From the NCBI RefSeq assembly GCF_018811945.1, contig NZ_JACRVU010000002.1, positions 228,999 through 292,998 of the forward strand: 64,000 bases of DNA, in the 5' to 3' direction. A program made the translations under genes and the position numbers. Numbering within the stretch: the first letter of the stretch is position 1; every line of letters starts with the position of its first letter. Under the pieces are notes generated by a model. It saw only the letters and a list, made by a program, of their open reading frames with translations. It was not told where the DNA came from and did no database searches. Origin of the DNA: Gluconobacter sp. P1C6_b. Lineage in GTDB: Bacteria; Pseudomonadota; Alphaproteobacteria; Acetobacterales; Acetobacteraceae. This document shows, one piece after another, positions 8,962 to 18,217 of the stretch.

Positions 8962-10643
8962 GCGGCTTCTCCCGTAAAGGCAATGGCACGACCGGCATCA
9001 AGCACGAGGTGCCGTCCCTGAAACTGGCGGGCCTGCGCGGAATGGCTGCACAGGATGACGGTCCGGCCTTTGGCGAGGTCTTTCAGGCTGACAAGGATTT
9101 CAGCTTCGGTCTTCGGATCGAGATGGGATGTCGGCTCGTCCAGCAGCAGAAGTGGCGCGTTCTTGAGGTAGGCGCGCGCAATGGCGATACGCTGCGCCTG
9201 ACCGCCGGAAAGGCCAAACCCGCCCTCGCCGATCCGCGTTTCCAGACCGTCTGGGAGCGACGCCAGATACTGATCGACGGCTGCCGCTGAAACGGCACGG
9301 TTCAGATCTTCAGCCGAAGCATCGGGCCGCGCGAAAAGAATGTTCTCACGGATGGTTCCGGCAAACAGGACGGGCTTTTGCCCGATCCAGCTGATCCGCG
9401 AGGAAATCTGGCGGGGCGAAAGGCTCTGCATGTCCTGTCCGTCGAACAGGATGCGTCCCTGCGAGGGAGAAACAAATCCGAGCAGCAGTTCAAGAAGCGT
9501 GGATTTGCCGGCCCCCGATGCACCTTCGAGGATCAGTGTCGCACCAGCAGGAAGAACGAAGCTCACGTCATGAATGACCGTGCCGCGCTGCTCATCCCAT
9601 GCAAACGAGACGTGTTCTGCCGTGACCGAAATGCCGCCTTTGGTCGGGACAAGATCAGGACCTGTCGCCGTCCGGTCGGTCAGCGGTGCTAGTTCATGCA
9701 TGGCTTCTGCCGCTGCAGTGGCATGGGCGCGGTCCTGATAGGCTGCCGAGAGGGCGCGGAAGGACGCAAACGCCTCGGGCACCAGCAGGACAGCATACAG
9801 CGCGCGTGTCAGGACAGCGTCAGAGGGATGCCCCATCAGGGTGTGGGCCTGTGTCACGACGATCAGCACAAGGGCTGCGACCATGGCGACATCCGTGGTT
9901 GCTGAAGCCAGAAAGGCGATCCGCAGGACTTTCATGGTACGCTGACGCAGGTCATCGGCGCTTTTTGCCAGAGCCTGGGTTTCTCGTTCGGTTCCACCTG
10001 AAAGGACGATGGTCGCAATGCCCTTCACACGGTCCAGAAAGCGCGTCTGAAGGCGGCTCATGGCCAGGAACTGCTTGCGGGATGCGACGGCCGTGGCAAT
10101 GCCGAAGACAGCCTGAAAGATGGGAAGCATGGCACAGCAGGCCGCAAGGATCAGACCTGCCGGATGGTTTTCCACATACAGTGCGATCACGACCAGCCAC
10201 TGTGATACCAGCCAGAGTGATGCCGCGGGCAGCCAGCGAGCGAAGTAACCATCAAGCGCTTCGATACGGTCAACCAGTGTGGCTGCAATGGCTGCGCTGT
10301 GATGGCGACGCAGGAGTGCTGGCCCCTCGCCGATGATCCGGTCCAGCACCTCGCGGCGCAGGCGGCGACGGGCGTGGATCCCGGCTGAAGCGGCAGTCAT
10401 GTCCTGTACGGTGGACAGGATAACCCTGAGGACGCAGGCCAGAAGAAAGACGCCGATGGCTGGGCCGGTGCTGTCCGTGTCGCGGGTCAGGACGGAAGCA
10501 AGCGTTCGAGCCAGCGCCCAGGCCTGCAGGAGTCCCAGCAGGGTCGAGAGCAACCCTAAAAATACTACGACAGAGGTTCGGGAGCGGCTTGCGCGTCCCT
10601 GTGCCTTCACCCACGCTTTTGCGATTGTCTTGTCGGCCTTCAT
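8958..10643 (-). CDS. cydD: Thiol reductant ABC exporter subunit CydD
   Basis: A 561-residue partner of CydC, with the same layout of membrane domain then ATPase. The Walker A is GASGAGKSTL, the signature is LSGGQAQR and the Walker B is LLLLDEPTSHLD. I placed the start at the ATG at 10643 (MKADKTIAKAWV), since the 11 upstream codons are not typical of CydD. The pair forms one heterodimeric transporter in the inner membrane. Confidence 0.93.
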   Translation of the reverse strand: MKADKTIAKAWVKAQGRASRSRTSVVVFLGLLSTLLGLLQAWALARTLASVLTRDTDSTGPAIGVFLLACVLRVILSTVQDMTAASAGIHARRRLRREVLDRIIGEGPALLRRHHSAAIAATLVDRIEALDGYFARWLPAASLWLVSQWLVVIALYVENHPAGLILAACCAMLPIFQAVFGIATAVASRKQFLAMSRLQTRFLDRVKGIATIVLSGGTERETQALAKSADDLRQRTMKVLRIAFLASATTDVAMVAALVLIVVTQAHTLMGHPSDAVLTRALYAVLLVPEAFASFRALSAAYQDRAHATAAAEAMHELAPLTDRTATGPDLVPTKGGISVTAEHVSFAWDEQRGTVIHDVSFVLPAGATLILEGASGAGKSTLLELLLGFVSPSQGRILFDGQDMQSLSPRQISSRISWIGQKPVLFAGTIRENILFARPDASAEDLNRAVSAAAVDQYLASLPDGLETRIGEGGFGLSGGQAQRIAIARAYLKNAPLLLLDEPTSHLDPKTEAEILVSLKDLAKGRTVILCSHSAQARQFQGRHLVLDAGRAIAFTGEAA

Positions 10644-10755
10644 GACCCCTGCATATAGGTCGCAAAAGCCTGACAAGACAGTGCTTCAGGCAATTCTTGC
10701 CGCTTATTTAGGTTTTTTTGTGGATTTGCGGGCGGAACCTGACGTCGCTTTGCGG

Positions 10756-12630
10756 TTACAGGCCCGAGTCTTCTCCGTAACTGATGGCCTTGCGCGCCAT
10801 CGCCAATGCCGTCAGGGAGGGACGTTCAGGAATGAAACGCAGGGTATACCAGGTTCCGTTTTCATTGCTGACCGTCATATCGGCATTGATCTGACGCGCG
10901 AACCCGCGGATGAGCTGCATCCCGATTCCTTCCCTGCGTGTGCGGGACTCGGTGGCCTGACCGGCATTGATTCCGATTCCATCGTCACCCAGCTTCAGTT
11001 CCACCAGCCCTTCCTTTTCCGGATCTATTGGAACAACCTTGTGCAGGTTGATCACGATATGACCCGCCCTGTTCTCCGGGAACGCATATCGCAGGGCATT
11101 GCTGACGACTTCGGTCACGATCAGCGCGATCGGGACGGCCTGATCGGGAGAGATCAGGACATGCTCGATATCGAGTTGCAGCCGGATGCGGGTCTGGGCG
11201 TTCATGCCGTTCGCGGACAGCAGGATGCTGCAAAGCTCCTCCAGGAAACTCTGGACATCCAACGCCGAGAGACCGCTTTCGGAATACAGGTAGCGGTGCA
11301 GGGTCGCGAGTGCCCTCACCCGGTCCCGCACGAGACGGAATTCCTCACGCGCCTCATGGGAGCGGATGCGGCTTGCCTGCAGGTTGAGCAGTGAGGCCAC
11401 GACCTGCAGGTTGTTCTTTACGCGGTGGTGAATTTCCCGGATCAGCATGTCCTGATTGCGGGCCGACTGTTCCAGGTCCTGTTCATGCTTGCTGAGACGG
11501 CGTGTTGCGCGAAGAAATGCTCGTTCCAGATGCCTGATTTCAAGCGGGATCGAATGACTGATCCTGGGTGCGAAGGCAGCCCCCTTGCGCCAGTCTGCGA
11601 CCGCCAGGGCCAGTTTCTCCAGCGGATCGACCAGGAACAGACGCGCGCCCAGTGCGACGGCCATCAGTTCAAGTACCAGCAGACCGACAATCAGGCTGAC
11701 CCGGATCAGGAAAATATTGAGAGCGTGGCTTTCTTCGGCCGTACGCTCCGTTGCGACAATCAGACTGACTGGCCCATAGGCATTCTGAAAAGCGTAGGTA
11801 ATGCCCTGGCTCGTAAAGACGTCATGCAGGCTGAGGGAAGAGATGTCCCTCTTCAGACGCGCAAACGCCCTTGCAGGTAATTCCGCGGTTACAGGGCGAT
11901 CCGGAAAAAGCGAATAGAGGGTTCCATCCGGCATCGCCAGAAAATGCCGTGAATTGTTATCCGTACCGAGAAGAAGGCGGCTGTCTCCTTTTGGAAGGTG
12001 ACTGCGCTGCCAGCCAAGGGTCCGGACGGCAATGATATAGCCGGAAACGGAGTTGTTGCTGAGAATGGGGACAACGAACTTCAGGAGCGGGCCACGGTCG
12101 CCCTTCAGTACATCGACGCCGACAACCGGCGTTCTGGCCGTCGGAGAGTTCATCGCAGGCGCGGTGAGTTCGGGGGACGAGCAGATTGCCGCATCCTGCG
12201 TTGAAGGAGGCGGCAGAACGACTGATGGCCGGCCAGACACGTCCGTCAGCATCAGCATGCAGTAGTGATGCTGCGAGACGGTCTGGACCAGCGCAAATTC
12301 CCTCAGGGCATTTCCTGAAGAAATGTCTCCATCGGCAAGCATGTCCAGTAGCGTGTGGGTCTGGTCGAGATCCGTCGTGATTTCCGAAATGGCGAGCTGC
12401 GTGTCGCGTTCGGTACGCATGGCGCTGTTACCGACATTCTGCTGGTAGCTATGCCACGCTAGCAGAGAGGCGATGATCGCAAGAGGCAGCGTCGTCGCGA
12501 CAATCAGGGTCATCACCCGCGCGCCGACGGTGTCAAACATCCGGATGCTGCGCAGGGCGTCGCGCCTGTACCACAGACGACGCCAGCGCCGCGGATTCAG
12601 GTCTGGAGAACCAGACCGGGTAACAGTCAC
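10756..12630 (-). CDS. HWE/HisKA_2-family sensor histidine kinase of the general stress response
   Basis: A 624-residue membrane kinase with a GTG start. There are two membrane segments (about residues 37-60 and 305-333) enclosing a ~245-residue periplasmic sensor, then a HAMP-like linker and a HisKA_2 domain with the phospho-acceptor motif EIHHRVKNNLQVVASLLNLQ. The ATPase domain has a conserved Asn (TEVVSNALRYAFPE). Kinases of this class (PhyK type) phosphorylate PhyR. The GTGA overlap with nepR and the nearby ecfG and phyR genes strongly support that role. The stimulus is unknown. Confidence 0.88.
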   Translation of the reverse strand: MTVTRSGSPDLNPRRWRRLWYRRDALRSIRMFDTVGARVMTLIVATTLPLAIIASLLAWHSYQQNVGNSAMRTERDTQLAISEITTDLDQTHTLLDMLADGDISSGNALREFALVQTVSQHHYCMLMLTDVSGRPSVVLPPPSTQDAAICSSPELTAPAMNSPTARTPVVGVDVLKGDRGPLLKFVVPILSNNSVSGYIIAVRTLGWQRSHLPKGDSRLLLGTDNNSRHFLAMPDGTLYSLFPDRPVTAELPARAFARLKRDISSLSLHDVFTSQGITYAFQNAYGPVSLIVATERTAEESHALNIFLIRVSLIVGLLVLELMAVALGARLFLVDPLEKLALAVADWRKGAAFAPRISHSIPLEIRHLERAFLRATRRLSKHEQDLEQSARNQDMLIREIHHRVKNNLQVVASLLNLQASRIRSHEAREEFRLVRDRVRALATLHRYLYSESGLSALDVQSFLEELCSILLSANGMNAQTRIRLQLDIEHVLISPDQAVPIALIVTEVVSNALRYAFPENRAGHIVINLHKVVPIDPEKEGLVELKLGDDGIGINAGQATESRTRREGIGMQLIRGFARQINADMTVSNENGTWYTLRFIPERPSLTALAMARKAISYGEDSGL

Positions 12631-12800
12631 TTGTTTCGGTCTTCCTCGATCAATCGGAGAAGCTCATCGGGGATCGGCTCGTTTGCAACATCATCAAAAA
12701 GCTGATGCAGGCCCCGGCTCAGCCAGATTCCGAAAGGCGAATCCTGATCCTCGCCCCTGGGCTCCGTGGCTGAGGACTTCCGCTTGTCTCCTGCGGTCAT
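12627..12800 (-). CDS. nepR: NepR-like anti-sigma factor
   Basis: A 57-residue protein that is easily missed because of its size. It starts MTAGDKRKSSATEP and contains the NepR core, LFDDVANEPIPDELLRLIEE, matching the family pattern of a short helix, EPIP, then a second helix. NepR binds and sequesters the EcfG sigma factor until phosphorylated PhyR titrates it away. The gene overlaps the histidine kinase start by 4 bp (GTGA) and follows an ecfG-like gene on the same strand about 200 bp upstream, which is the classical arrangement. Confidence 0.85.
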   Translation of the reverse strand: MTAGDKRKSSATEPRGEDQDSPFGIWLSRGLHQLFDDVANEPIPDELLRLIEEDRNK

Positions 12801-12958
12801 TGGCTGGTCCTGAACCTTCCTGTGACGTCAGAAGATGCAGATCCTGCACCCCTGAATACTGACTGTGGCGCGAACTCCGGGTCTCTCCTGAGAAGCCGCT
12901 GCGGGATAAACTGCCGACCCAGTCTTACGAAAACAACACGTTTTCTGCAATCGCTGCC

Positions 12959-12994
12959 GATCCGCAATGGATACAAATTCTTTCCATTGCGGAT
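12959..12994. terminator. Perfect 13-bp hairpin downstream of the first ecfG gene
   Basis: The arms GATCCGCAATGGA (12959-12971) and their exact reverse complement (12982-12994) surround a 10-nt loop, in the 200-bp gap between the ECF sigma gene and nepR. There is no clean T-tract, so it may attenuate or stabilise the transcript rather than end it completely. Confidence 0.5.
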
Positions 12995-13001
12995 CCTGAG
13001 A

Positions 13002-13577
13002 TCATGAAAGCATGAGATCGTCAGAGGACTGACCGGCACGGCGACGGGCATCCATGGCATCGCGCAGGGCCTTGACCTTGATGCGCAGCTTGTCGTTCGC
13101 CGGCAGGTCTCCGCTCATCCAGGCTTCGAGCTGACGACGGGCGCGGAAGACGCGACTCTTGGCCGTTCCGACGGCGCAATCCGTGGCTTCTGCCAGGGCT
13201 TCGTAGCTCATGCCCTGGATCACGACCATGACAAGAGCTTCGCGCTGATCGGCCGGAAGGCGGGACAGTGCCATCGACAGATCCTTGAGAGCCAGGTTGT
13301 CCTCATGGGTTGCCGGGCTGGCGAAGGACGATGCGGGTACATCATCGATATCGGTGGTCTCACGACGCTTGCGAAGGTCGGAAATGAAGCGGTTGCGGAG
13401 GATACGATGCATCCAGGCCGAGAAATTCGTGCCCGGGATGAAGCTGTTCTGGGCTGCCAGAGCGTTGCACACGGCGTCCTGTACGAGGTCTTCGGCGGCG
13501 GCGCGGTTGCGGGTCAGCGAAAGAGCCTGAACGCGCAGCTTCGGAAGAATGGCAATGACCTGATCGTGGAACGTCAT
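13002..13577 (-). CDS. ecfG: ECF sigma factor, EcfG-like (first of two)
   Basis: A 191-residue ECF sigma factor. Region 2 is LRVQALSLTRNRAAAEDLVQ and WMHRILRNRFISDLRKRR; region 4 is LPADQREALVMVVIQGMSYEALAE followed by GTAKSRVFRARRQLEAW. Location next to nepR, a HisKA_2 kinase and phyR points to the general stress sigma group (ECF15/EcfG). A C-terminal tail of about 30 residues follows region 4. It is upstream of nepR on the same strand, with a hairpin in between. Confidence 0.85.
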   Translation of the reverse strand: MTFHDQVIAILPKLRVQALSLTRNRAAAEDLVQDAVCNALAAQNSFIPGTNFSAWMHRILRNRFISDLRKRRETTDIDDVPASSFASPATHEDNLALKDLSMALSRLPADQREALVMVVIQGMSYEALAEATDCAVGTAKSRVFRARRQLEAWMSGDLPANDKLRIKVKALRDAMDARRRAGQSSDDLMLS

Positions 13578-13698
13578 GGAACTGACTCCTGATTTCGTTC
13601 TGTTTTCATGGGATCAATGAACGGTCAGGCGAAAATGTTGCATCGGGGTGCAGGAAATTTCCCGAAAAAAGGAAAAGACAGGCTGGAGCCCGCGGAAA

Positions 13699-14313
13699 TC
13701 AGGAAAAAATCAGGTGATATTTTTTTTCGGATTCCGTTTCCGGAGGTTCGGTATTTTTTGTCGCAAGCTCGGCGAGCTGGGCTCGGGCACGGGAAACACG
13801 GGCCCTCATCGTTCCGGCGGGCACATCGCAGACGCGGGCGGCATCTTCATAGGACAGTTCCTGTGCTCCCACGAGAATCAGGGCCTCCCGCAACAGATCG
13901 GGCAGCTTCCACAGCAGTTCTCCCAGGTCCTGAACGGCATCGCGGGCATTCTGGCGTGACGGTGCAGCCGTGGAAGGCTGCATGTCCTGCTCGATGTCGA
14001 GCATGATTTCCTGCTCGCGGCTGCGACGGCGCGTCTGCTCGTAGAAGGCATTTCTCTGTATTGTGAACAGCCAGGCTTTGAGGACCGTTCCCTGCTGGAA
14101 CTGCTCCTGGGAGGCCAGTGCGCGGACAATCGTGTCCTGCACCAGATCATCCGCCGCCGCAGGATCGCGAGTCAGAAAACGCGCGAAACCCCGTAGATCC
14201 GGAAGGGTCTGGAGCAGGCCGCGGTGAAAGCTGCCTTTCTGGGGAGACGGGTCGCGCTGCTGGCCCGCGGGCAAGGGTGTGCTCAGAAGAAGATCCTTCA
14301 CGCGACATCGCAT
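13699..14313 (-). CDS. ECF sigma factor, EcfG-like (second of two)
   Basis: A 204-residue ECF sigma factor directly upstream of the first one on the same strand and divergent from phyR. Region 2 contains DPAAADDLVQDTIVRALA and WLFTIQRNAFYEQTRRR. Region 4 contains REALILVGAQELSYEDAARV and PAGTMRARVSRARAQLAEL, which looks closer to textbook EcfG than its neighbour does. There is an unusual Pro/Ser-rich N-terminal extension of about 30 residues, so an internal start is possible. Which of the two sigma factors is controlled by NepR cannot be told from sequence. Confidence 0.85.
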   Translation of the reverse strand: MRCRVKDLLLSTPLPAGQQRDPSPQKGSFHRGLLQTLPDLRGFARFLTRDPAAADDLVQDTIVRALASQEQFQQGTVLKAWLFTIQRNAFYEQTRRRSREQEIMLDIEQDMQPSTAAPSRQNARDAVQDLGELLWKLPDLLREALILVGAQELSYEDAARVCDVPAGTMRARVSRARAQLAELATKNTEPPETESEKKYHLIFS

Positions 14314-14439
14314 GCGACCGGGGCGGCCACGAAGACTATACGGAGATTGGGCATCGTGTCATGACTATTCAACCTTCATAACGAGATGCATTCCATTCGG
14401 GATGCGTCGGCAGATATCTTTTCAGGAGGCCATGGACAC

Positions 14440-15180
14440 ATGACTGATCTGACACGTCAGGAACTCGTCAAGGCGCTTCCCTATGCCCGCCGCTTTGCCC
14501 GTGCTCTGGTCGGTGACCAGAAAGCGGGCGATCAGCTTGTGGCCGTGGCCCTGAAGGAGCTGGTGGAAAGTCCCTCCGGGAGCGATCTGTCCGCACGGCA
14601 GGCTTTGTATGGTCTGCTTGTGAACGCTTTCATGCAGCGCCACGGCAAGGATGCCACTGTGGGCATGCCGCTGCGGCAGCGCGCGCTTCTGTTGCTGACT
14701 TCTCTTGAGGAGCAGTCCCTTTCGTCCAGTGCGCAGGCCCTGAGCATTACTGACGAAGAGGCCGCGGCCGAACTGAACAAGGCGCGCGAAGGCCTTCAGG
14801 GCATTGCGCAGACAAGTGTGCTGATCATCGAAGATGAGCCCATCATCGCCATGGACATTCAGGATCTGGTTGAGCGCTGTGGGCACAGGATCGCCGGGGT
14901 TGCCCATACGGAGGCTGATGCGGTTGCCCTGGCTGCGAAAACCAAGCCCGGACTCATTCTTGCGGACATCAATCTCGGCGGCGGCGGTGACGGCATGCAG
15001 GCCGTCGGGCGCATTCTGCGGACCCATGAAGCGCCGGTTATTTTTGTAACTGCCTATCCGGAGCGTCTGCTGACGGGTGAGACGCAGGAACCGTCCTTCG
15101 TCATCACGAAGCCCTTCGAGCCGATGACGCTGGCTGTGGCTACCTATCAGGCTGTTACAGGTGGTGTCACGCCTGTCTGA
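14440..15180 (+). CDS. phyR: General stress response regulator PhyR (sigma-like plus receiver domains)
   Basis: A 246-residue protein with an N-terminal sigma-mimic domain (residues 1-120, e.g. LTRQELVKALPYARRFARAL) and a C-terminal receiver domain. In the receiver, the acidic pair is EDEP, the phospho-acceptor Asp is in LILADINLGG, and the FATGUY-like PSFVITKPFEP motif is present. Once phosphorylated, PhyR captures NepR and frees EcfG. The ATG at 14440 has an AGGAGG-type ribosome site at 14423-14428. It is divergent from the sigma genes. Confidence 0.95.
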   Translation: MTDLTRQELVKALPYARRFARALVGDQKAGDQLVAVALKELVESPSGSDLSARQALYGLLVNAFMQRHGKDATVGMPLRQRALLLLTSLEEQSLSSSAQALSITDEEAAAELNKAREGLQGIAQTSVLIIEDEPIIAMDIQDLVERCGHRIAGVAHTEADAVALAAKTKPGLILADINLGGGGDGMQAVGRILRTHEAPVIFVTAYPERLLTGETQEPSFVITKPFEPMTLAVATYQAVTGGVTPV

Positions 15181-15241
15181 GAGTATGATTCGGTGCGGAG
15201 GTGGCTTGCGGCGGGCGTCCTGCTGCGACACATAGGGAACC

Positions 15242-17050
15242 ATGTCGGCACCCATTCTCTCCCTGCAGAACATTACCTATACTCTCGGCGGACGTCCCCT
15301 GTTGGATGGCGCGGAACTGGGCGTTTTGCCTGGTGAGCGGATCTGTCTGGTCGGACGTAACGGTTCCGGAAAATCCACGCTGCTGAAGATCGCCTCGGGC
15401 GATATCGTGGCGGATTCCGGAACGCGTTTCGTTCAGCCGGGAATCAAGGTTCATTATCTGGCTCAGGAGCCGGATCTTTCCCGTTACGCCACCACCTTCG
15501 ATTATGCGTCCGAAGGGCTTGATGAGACCGAGACCTACCGGGCGCGCTCCATGCTGGCCGAACTCGGGATGACGGGTGAGGAAAGCTGCCAGAACCTTTC
15601 AGGTGGTGAAGTGCGCCGCTGCGCCCTCGCCCGAGCGCTTGCGGCGGAGCCCGATCTTCTGCTTCTGGATGAACCGACCAACCATCTGGATCTGCCCTCC
15701 ATCACGTGGCTTGAGAAAGAGCTCTCTGCCTGTCGCTGTGCGATGATCGTCATCAGCCATGACCGACGCCTGCTTGAGACCCTGTCCCGGAGCGTTGTCT
15801 GGCTGGAAAATGGCGTGACGCGTCGGCTGGATCAGGGATTTGCACGCTATGAGGCCTGGCGTGACGAGGTGCTGGAACAGCAGGAGCGTGATGCACACAA
15901 GCTGGATCGCCAGATTGCGCGCGAAGAAGACTGGATGATTTACGGCGTCACGGCGCGGCGTAAGCGCAATGTGCGGCGTGTGGGGGAACTGGCGGCACTG
16001 CGGGCGCAGCGCAAGGAACTTGCGTCACGGGGCAAGGGTACGCTCCGCATGGCAGCCACAGACGCCGAAAGTGCGGGCAAGATTACGATCGCAGCGGAAG
16101 GTGTGAACTGGGCCTATGACGATCGGGCCATCGTCCGGGATCTCGATCTGCGGATCCTGCGCGGTGACCGGCTCGGTCTGGTGGGCGCTAACGGCGCGGG
16201 TAAGACCACGCTTCTGCGCCTGCTGACCGGTAAAATGGAGCCGCAGTCCGGTACCGTGAAAATGGGGCCATCCGTGGCCATGGTCACATTGGACCAGCAG
16301 CGGGAAAGTCTCGATCCGGCCAAGACCCTTGCCGAAACCCTTGCCGGTGGTAGTGGGGATATGGTGCAGGTCGGCGACGAGAAGCGTCACGTGATCGGCT
16401 ATATGAAAGACTTCCTGTTCCGCCCGGAACAGGCCCGTACGCCTGTGGGGAAGCTGTCCGGCGGGGAACGGGGCCGCCTGGCGCTGGCCTGTGCTTTGGC
16501 CAAGCCATCCAGCCTCATGGTGCTGGACGAACCGACCAACGATCTCGACCTCGAGACGCTGGATCTCCTTCAGGACATGCTGGCCGATTATGCGGGCACG
16601 GTTCTGCTGGTCAGCCATGACCGTGATTTCCTTGACCGGGTCGCAAGTTCGGTTCTGGTATCGGACGGCGGCGGAGACTGGATCGAATATGCCGGGGGGT
16701 ACTCGGATATGCTGATCCAGCGCGGGGATGTGCCGGCAGGGCGGGAGGCATCTTCCCCGGAAACGGAAGACATCGCCCCAAAATCTGCTTTAAAAACAGA
16801 TAAGAAGCCGAAAAAACTTAGCTATAATGACAAGCGGGCGCTGGATCTTCTTCCGCAGAAGATGGCTGATCTGGAAAAGAAGATACAGAGCTATCGGGAT
16901 GTTCTGGCGGATCCGGGTCTGTATGGCCGGGATCCTGCCAGATTCGAGAAGACGACCCAGCTTCTGGAAGCCGCCGAGCGGGATCTGACCCAGTCGGAAG
17001 AGCAATGGCTTGAACTGGAAATGAAGAAAGAACTTCTTGAAAATCAGTAA
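15242..17050 (+). CDS. uup: ABC-F ATPase Uup
   Basis: A 602-residue soluble protein with two ABC ATPase domains and no membrane segments. Walker A motifs are GRNGSGKSTL (N domain) and GANGAGKTTL (C domain), with signatures LSGGEVRR and LSGGERGR, and Walker B sequences LLLLDEPTNHLD and LMVLDEPTNDLD. The charged, coiled-coil C-terminal tail (about 520-602, KKPKKLSYNDKRALD onward) is the Uup DNA-binding extension. ABC-F proteins act on the ribosome, and Uup also affects transposon excision and replication intermediates. Confidence 0.93.
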   Translation: MSAPILSLQNITYTLGGRPLLDGAELGVLPGERICLVGRNGSGKSTLLKIASGDIVADSGTRFVQPGIKVHYLAQEPDLSRYATTFDYASEGLDETETYRARSMLAELGMTGEESCQNLSGGEVRRCALARALAAEPDLLLLDEPTNHLDLPSITWLEKELSACRCAMIVISHDRRLLETLSRSVVWLENGVTRRLDQGFARYEAWRDEVLEQQERDAHKLDRQIAREEDWMIYGVTARRKRNVRRVGELAALRAQRKELASRGKGTLRMAATDAESAGKITIAAEGVNWAYDDRAIVRDLDLRILRGDRLGLVGANGAGKTTLLRLLTGKMEPQSGTVKMGPSVAMVTLDQQRESLDPAKTLAETLAGGSGDMVQVGDEKRHVIGYMKDFLFRPEQARTPVGKLSGGERGRLALACALAKPSSLMVLDEPTNDLDLETLDLLQDMLADYAGTVLLVSHDRDFLDRVASSVLVSDGGGDWIEYAGGYSDMLIQRGDVPAGREASSPETEDIAPKSALKTDKKPKKLSYNDKRALDLLPQKMADLEKKIQSYRDVLADPGLYGRDPARFEKTTQLLEAAERDLTQSEEQWLELEMKKELLENQ

Positions 17051-17065
17051 GTTGAAGGAATTCTC

Positions 17066-18061
17066 TTAGTTCTTATCTGAGGCGGGGATCAGGCCAGAAA
17101 GTTCCATGATCTGTCGTGATTTCCGGATGCTGTCCGTCACCCGGATGGCGGCATCGAGCGCTCTGATCCCGGCCTGCGCATCGACCAGTACCGGTGCGCC
17201 GTGAAGGCAGGAAGCGGCAAAGGCTTCATGTTCCACGGCCAGATTGTCGTGGTCTTTCCAGCTTATGGCTTCCCGCCTGAAACCGCCTGTGCCCGGAAGA
17301 GGCATACCACGCTCACGCCCAATGAAGCTCAGCTTGCGCTCCATGAAATCGGCGGAAAGATATCCATCCTGTGAGAAAAGACGCATACGCCGTTCAGTTT
17401 TCAGGGAAATCCGACTGGCTGTAATGGTGGCTACGCAACCGTTTTCGAACCGTACCCGGGCGTTGGCGATATCTTCATGCGCGCTTGAAACGGCAGCCCC
17501 CAAGGCATCGATTTCCGCAATCGGGCTGTCCACGATTGCCAGAACGAGATCGAGATCATGGATCATGAGATCCAGAATGACTGATACGTCCGTTCCTCGC
17601 GGCTTGTAGGGCGCAATACGGGTGGCTTCGATATAAAGAGGCGCCTTGATCCGTTCTGTAATGGCCTGATGTTCCGCCGAGTAGCGCAGCAGATGGCCGA
17701 CCTGAAGGACCTTCCCAGTCTCTCTGGCAAGGTCGGCAAGGGCGTGGGCTTCGTCCAGCGTGGCTGCGATGGGCTTCTCGACCAGGGCATGTCGCCCCGC
17801 TCTAAGGGCCTGGCTTGTCAGGCGAAAGTGATACTCCGCTGGTGCGGCGATGATGACGGCATCCACCTGCTCCAGAAGATTTTCATAACTTGTGGCAATT
17901 CCGCAACGAGCTTCACGCGCCACGATCGCCGCACGGGCCGGATCAGGGTCATAAAGCGCCACAAGCTGTTCGGCCGGGTTTGCGGCGGACTTGAGGGCAT
18001 GAAACCGTCCGAAATGGCCGGCCCCGACGATGCCGACCCGAAGCTGTTGCGCTGTATTCAT
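17066..18061 (-). CDS. Gfo/Idh/MocA-family oxidoreductase
   Basis: A 331-residue NAD(P)-dependent dehydrogenase. The N-terminal Rossmann motif VGIVGAGHFGRFHALK starts at residue 9, and the family EKPIAAT motif (about residues 93-99, catalytic Lys) is present, followed by the C-terminal alpha/beta substrate domain. Relatives act on sugars or sugar nucleotides. It is convergent with uup (15 bp) and divergent from secD, and nothing nearby identifies its substrate. Confidence 0.85.
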   Translation of the reverse strand: MNTAQQLRVGIVGAGHFGRFHALKSAANPAEQLVALYDPDPARAAIVAREARCGIATSYENLLEQVDAVIIAAPAEYHFRLTSQALRAGRHALVEKPIAATLDEAHALADLARETGKVLQVGHLLRYSAEHQAITERIKAPLYIEATRIAPYKPRGTDVSVILDLMIHDLDLVLAIVDSPIAEIDALGAAVSSAHEDIANARVRFENGCVATITASRISLKTERRMRLFSQDGYLSADFMERKLSFIGRERGMPLPGTGGFRREAISWKDHDNLAVEHEAFAASCLHGAPVLVDAQAGIRALDAAIRVTDSIRKSRQIMELSGLIPASDKN

Positions 18062-18217
18062 GCTGACAGGCTTATCAGGCGCGGTGTTTCCCGGAAAGGC
18101 AGTGGGGCGTCAAACAGGCAAAAGGTTGCATCGGCATGGCGGAAACGGCATGGTCCCGGCCTGAAAATGATCTGAAAAACGATCTGTCCAAATCCGCCGA
18201 GGACGTCTCGACCTGAT

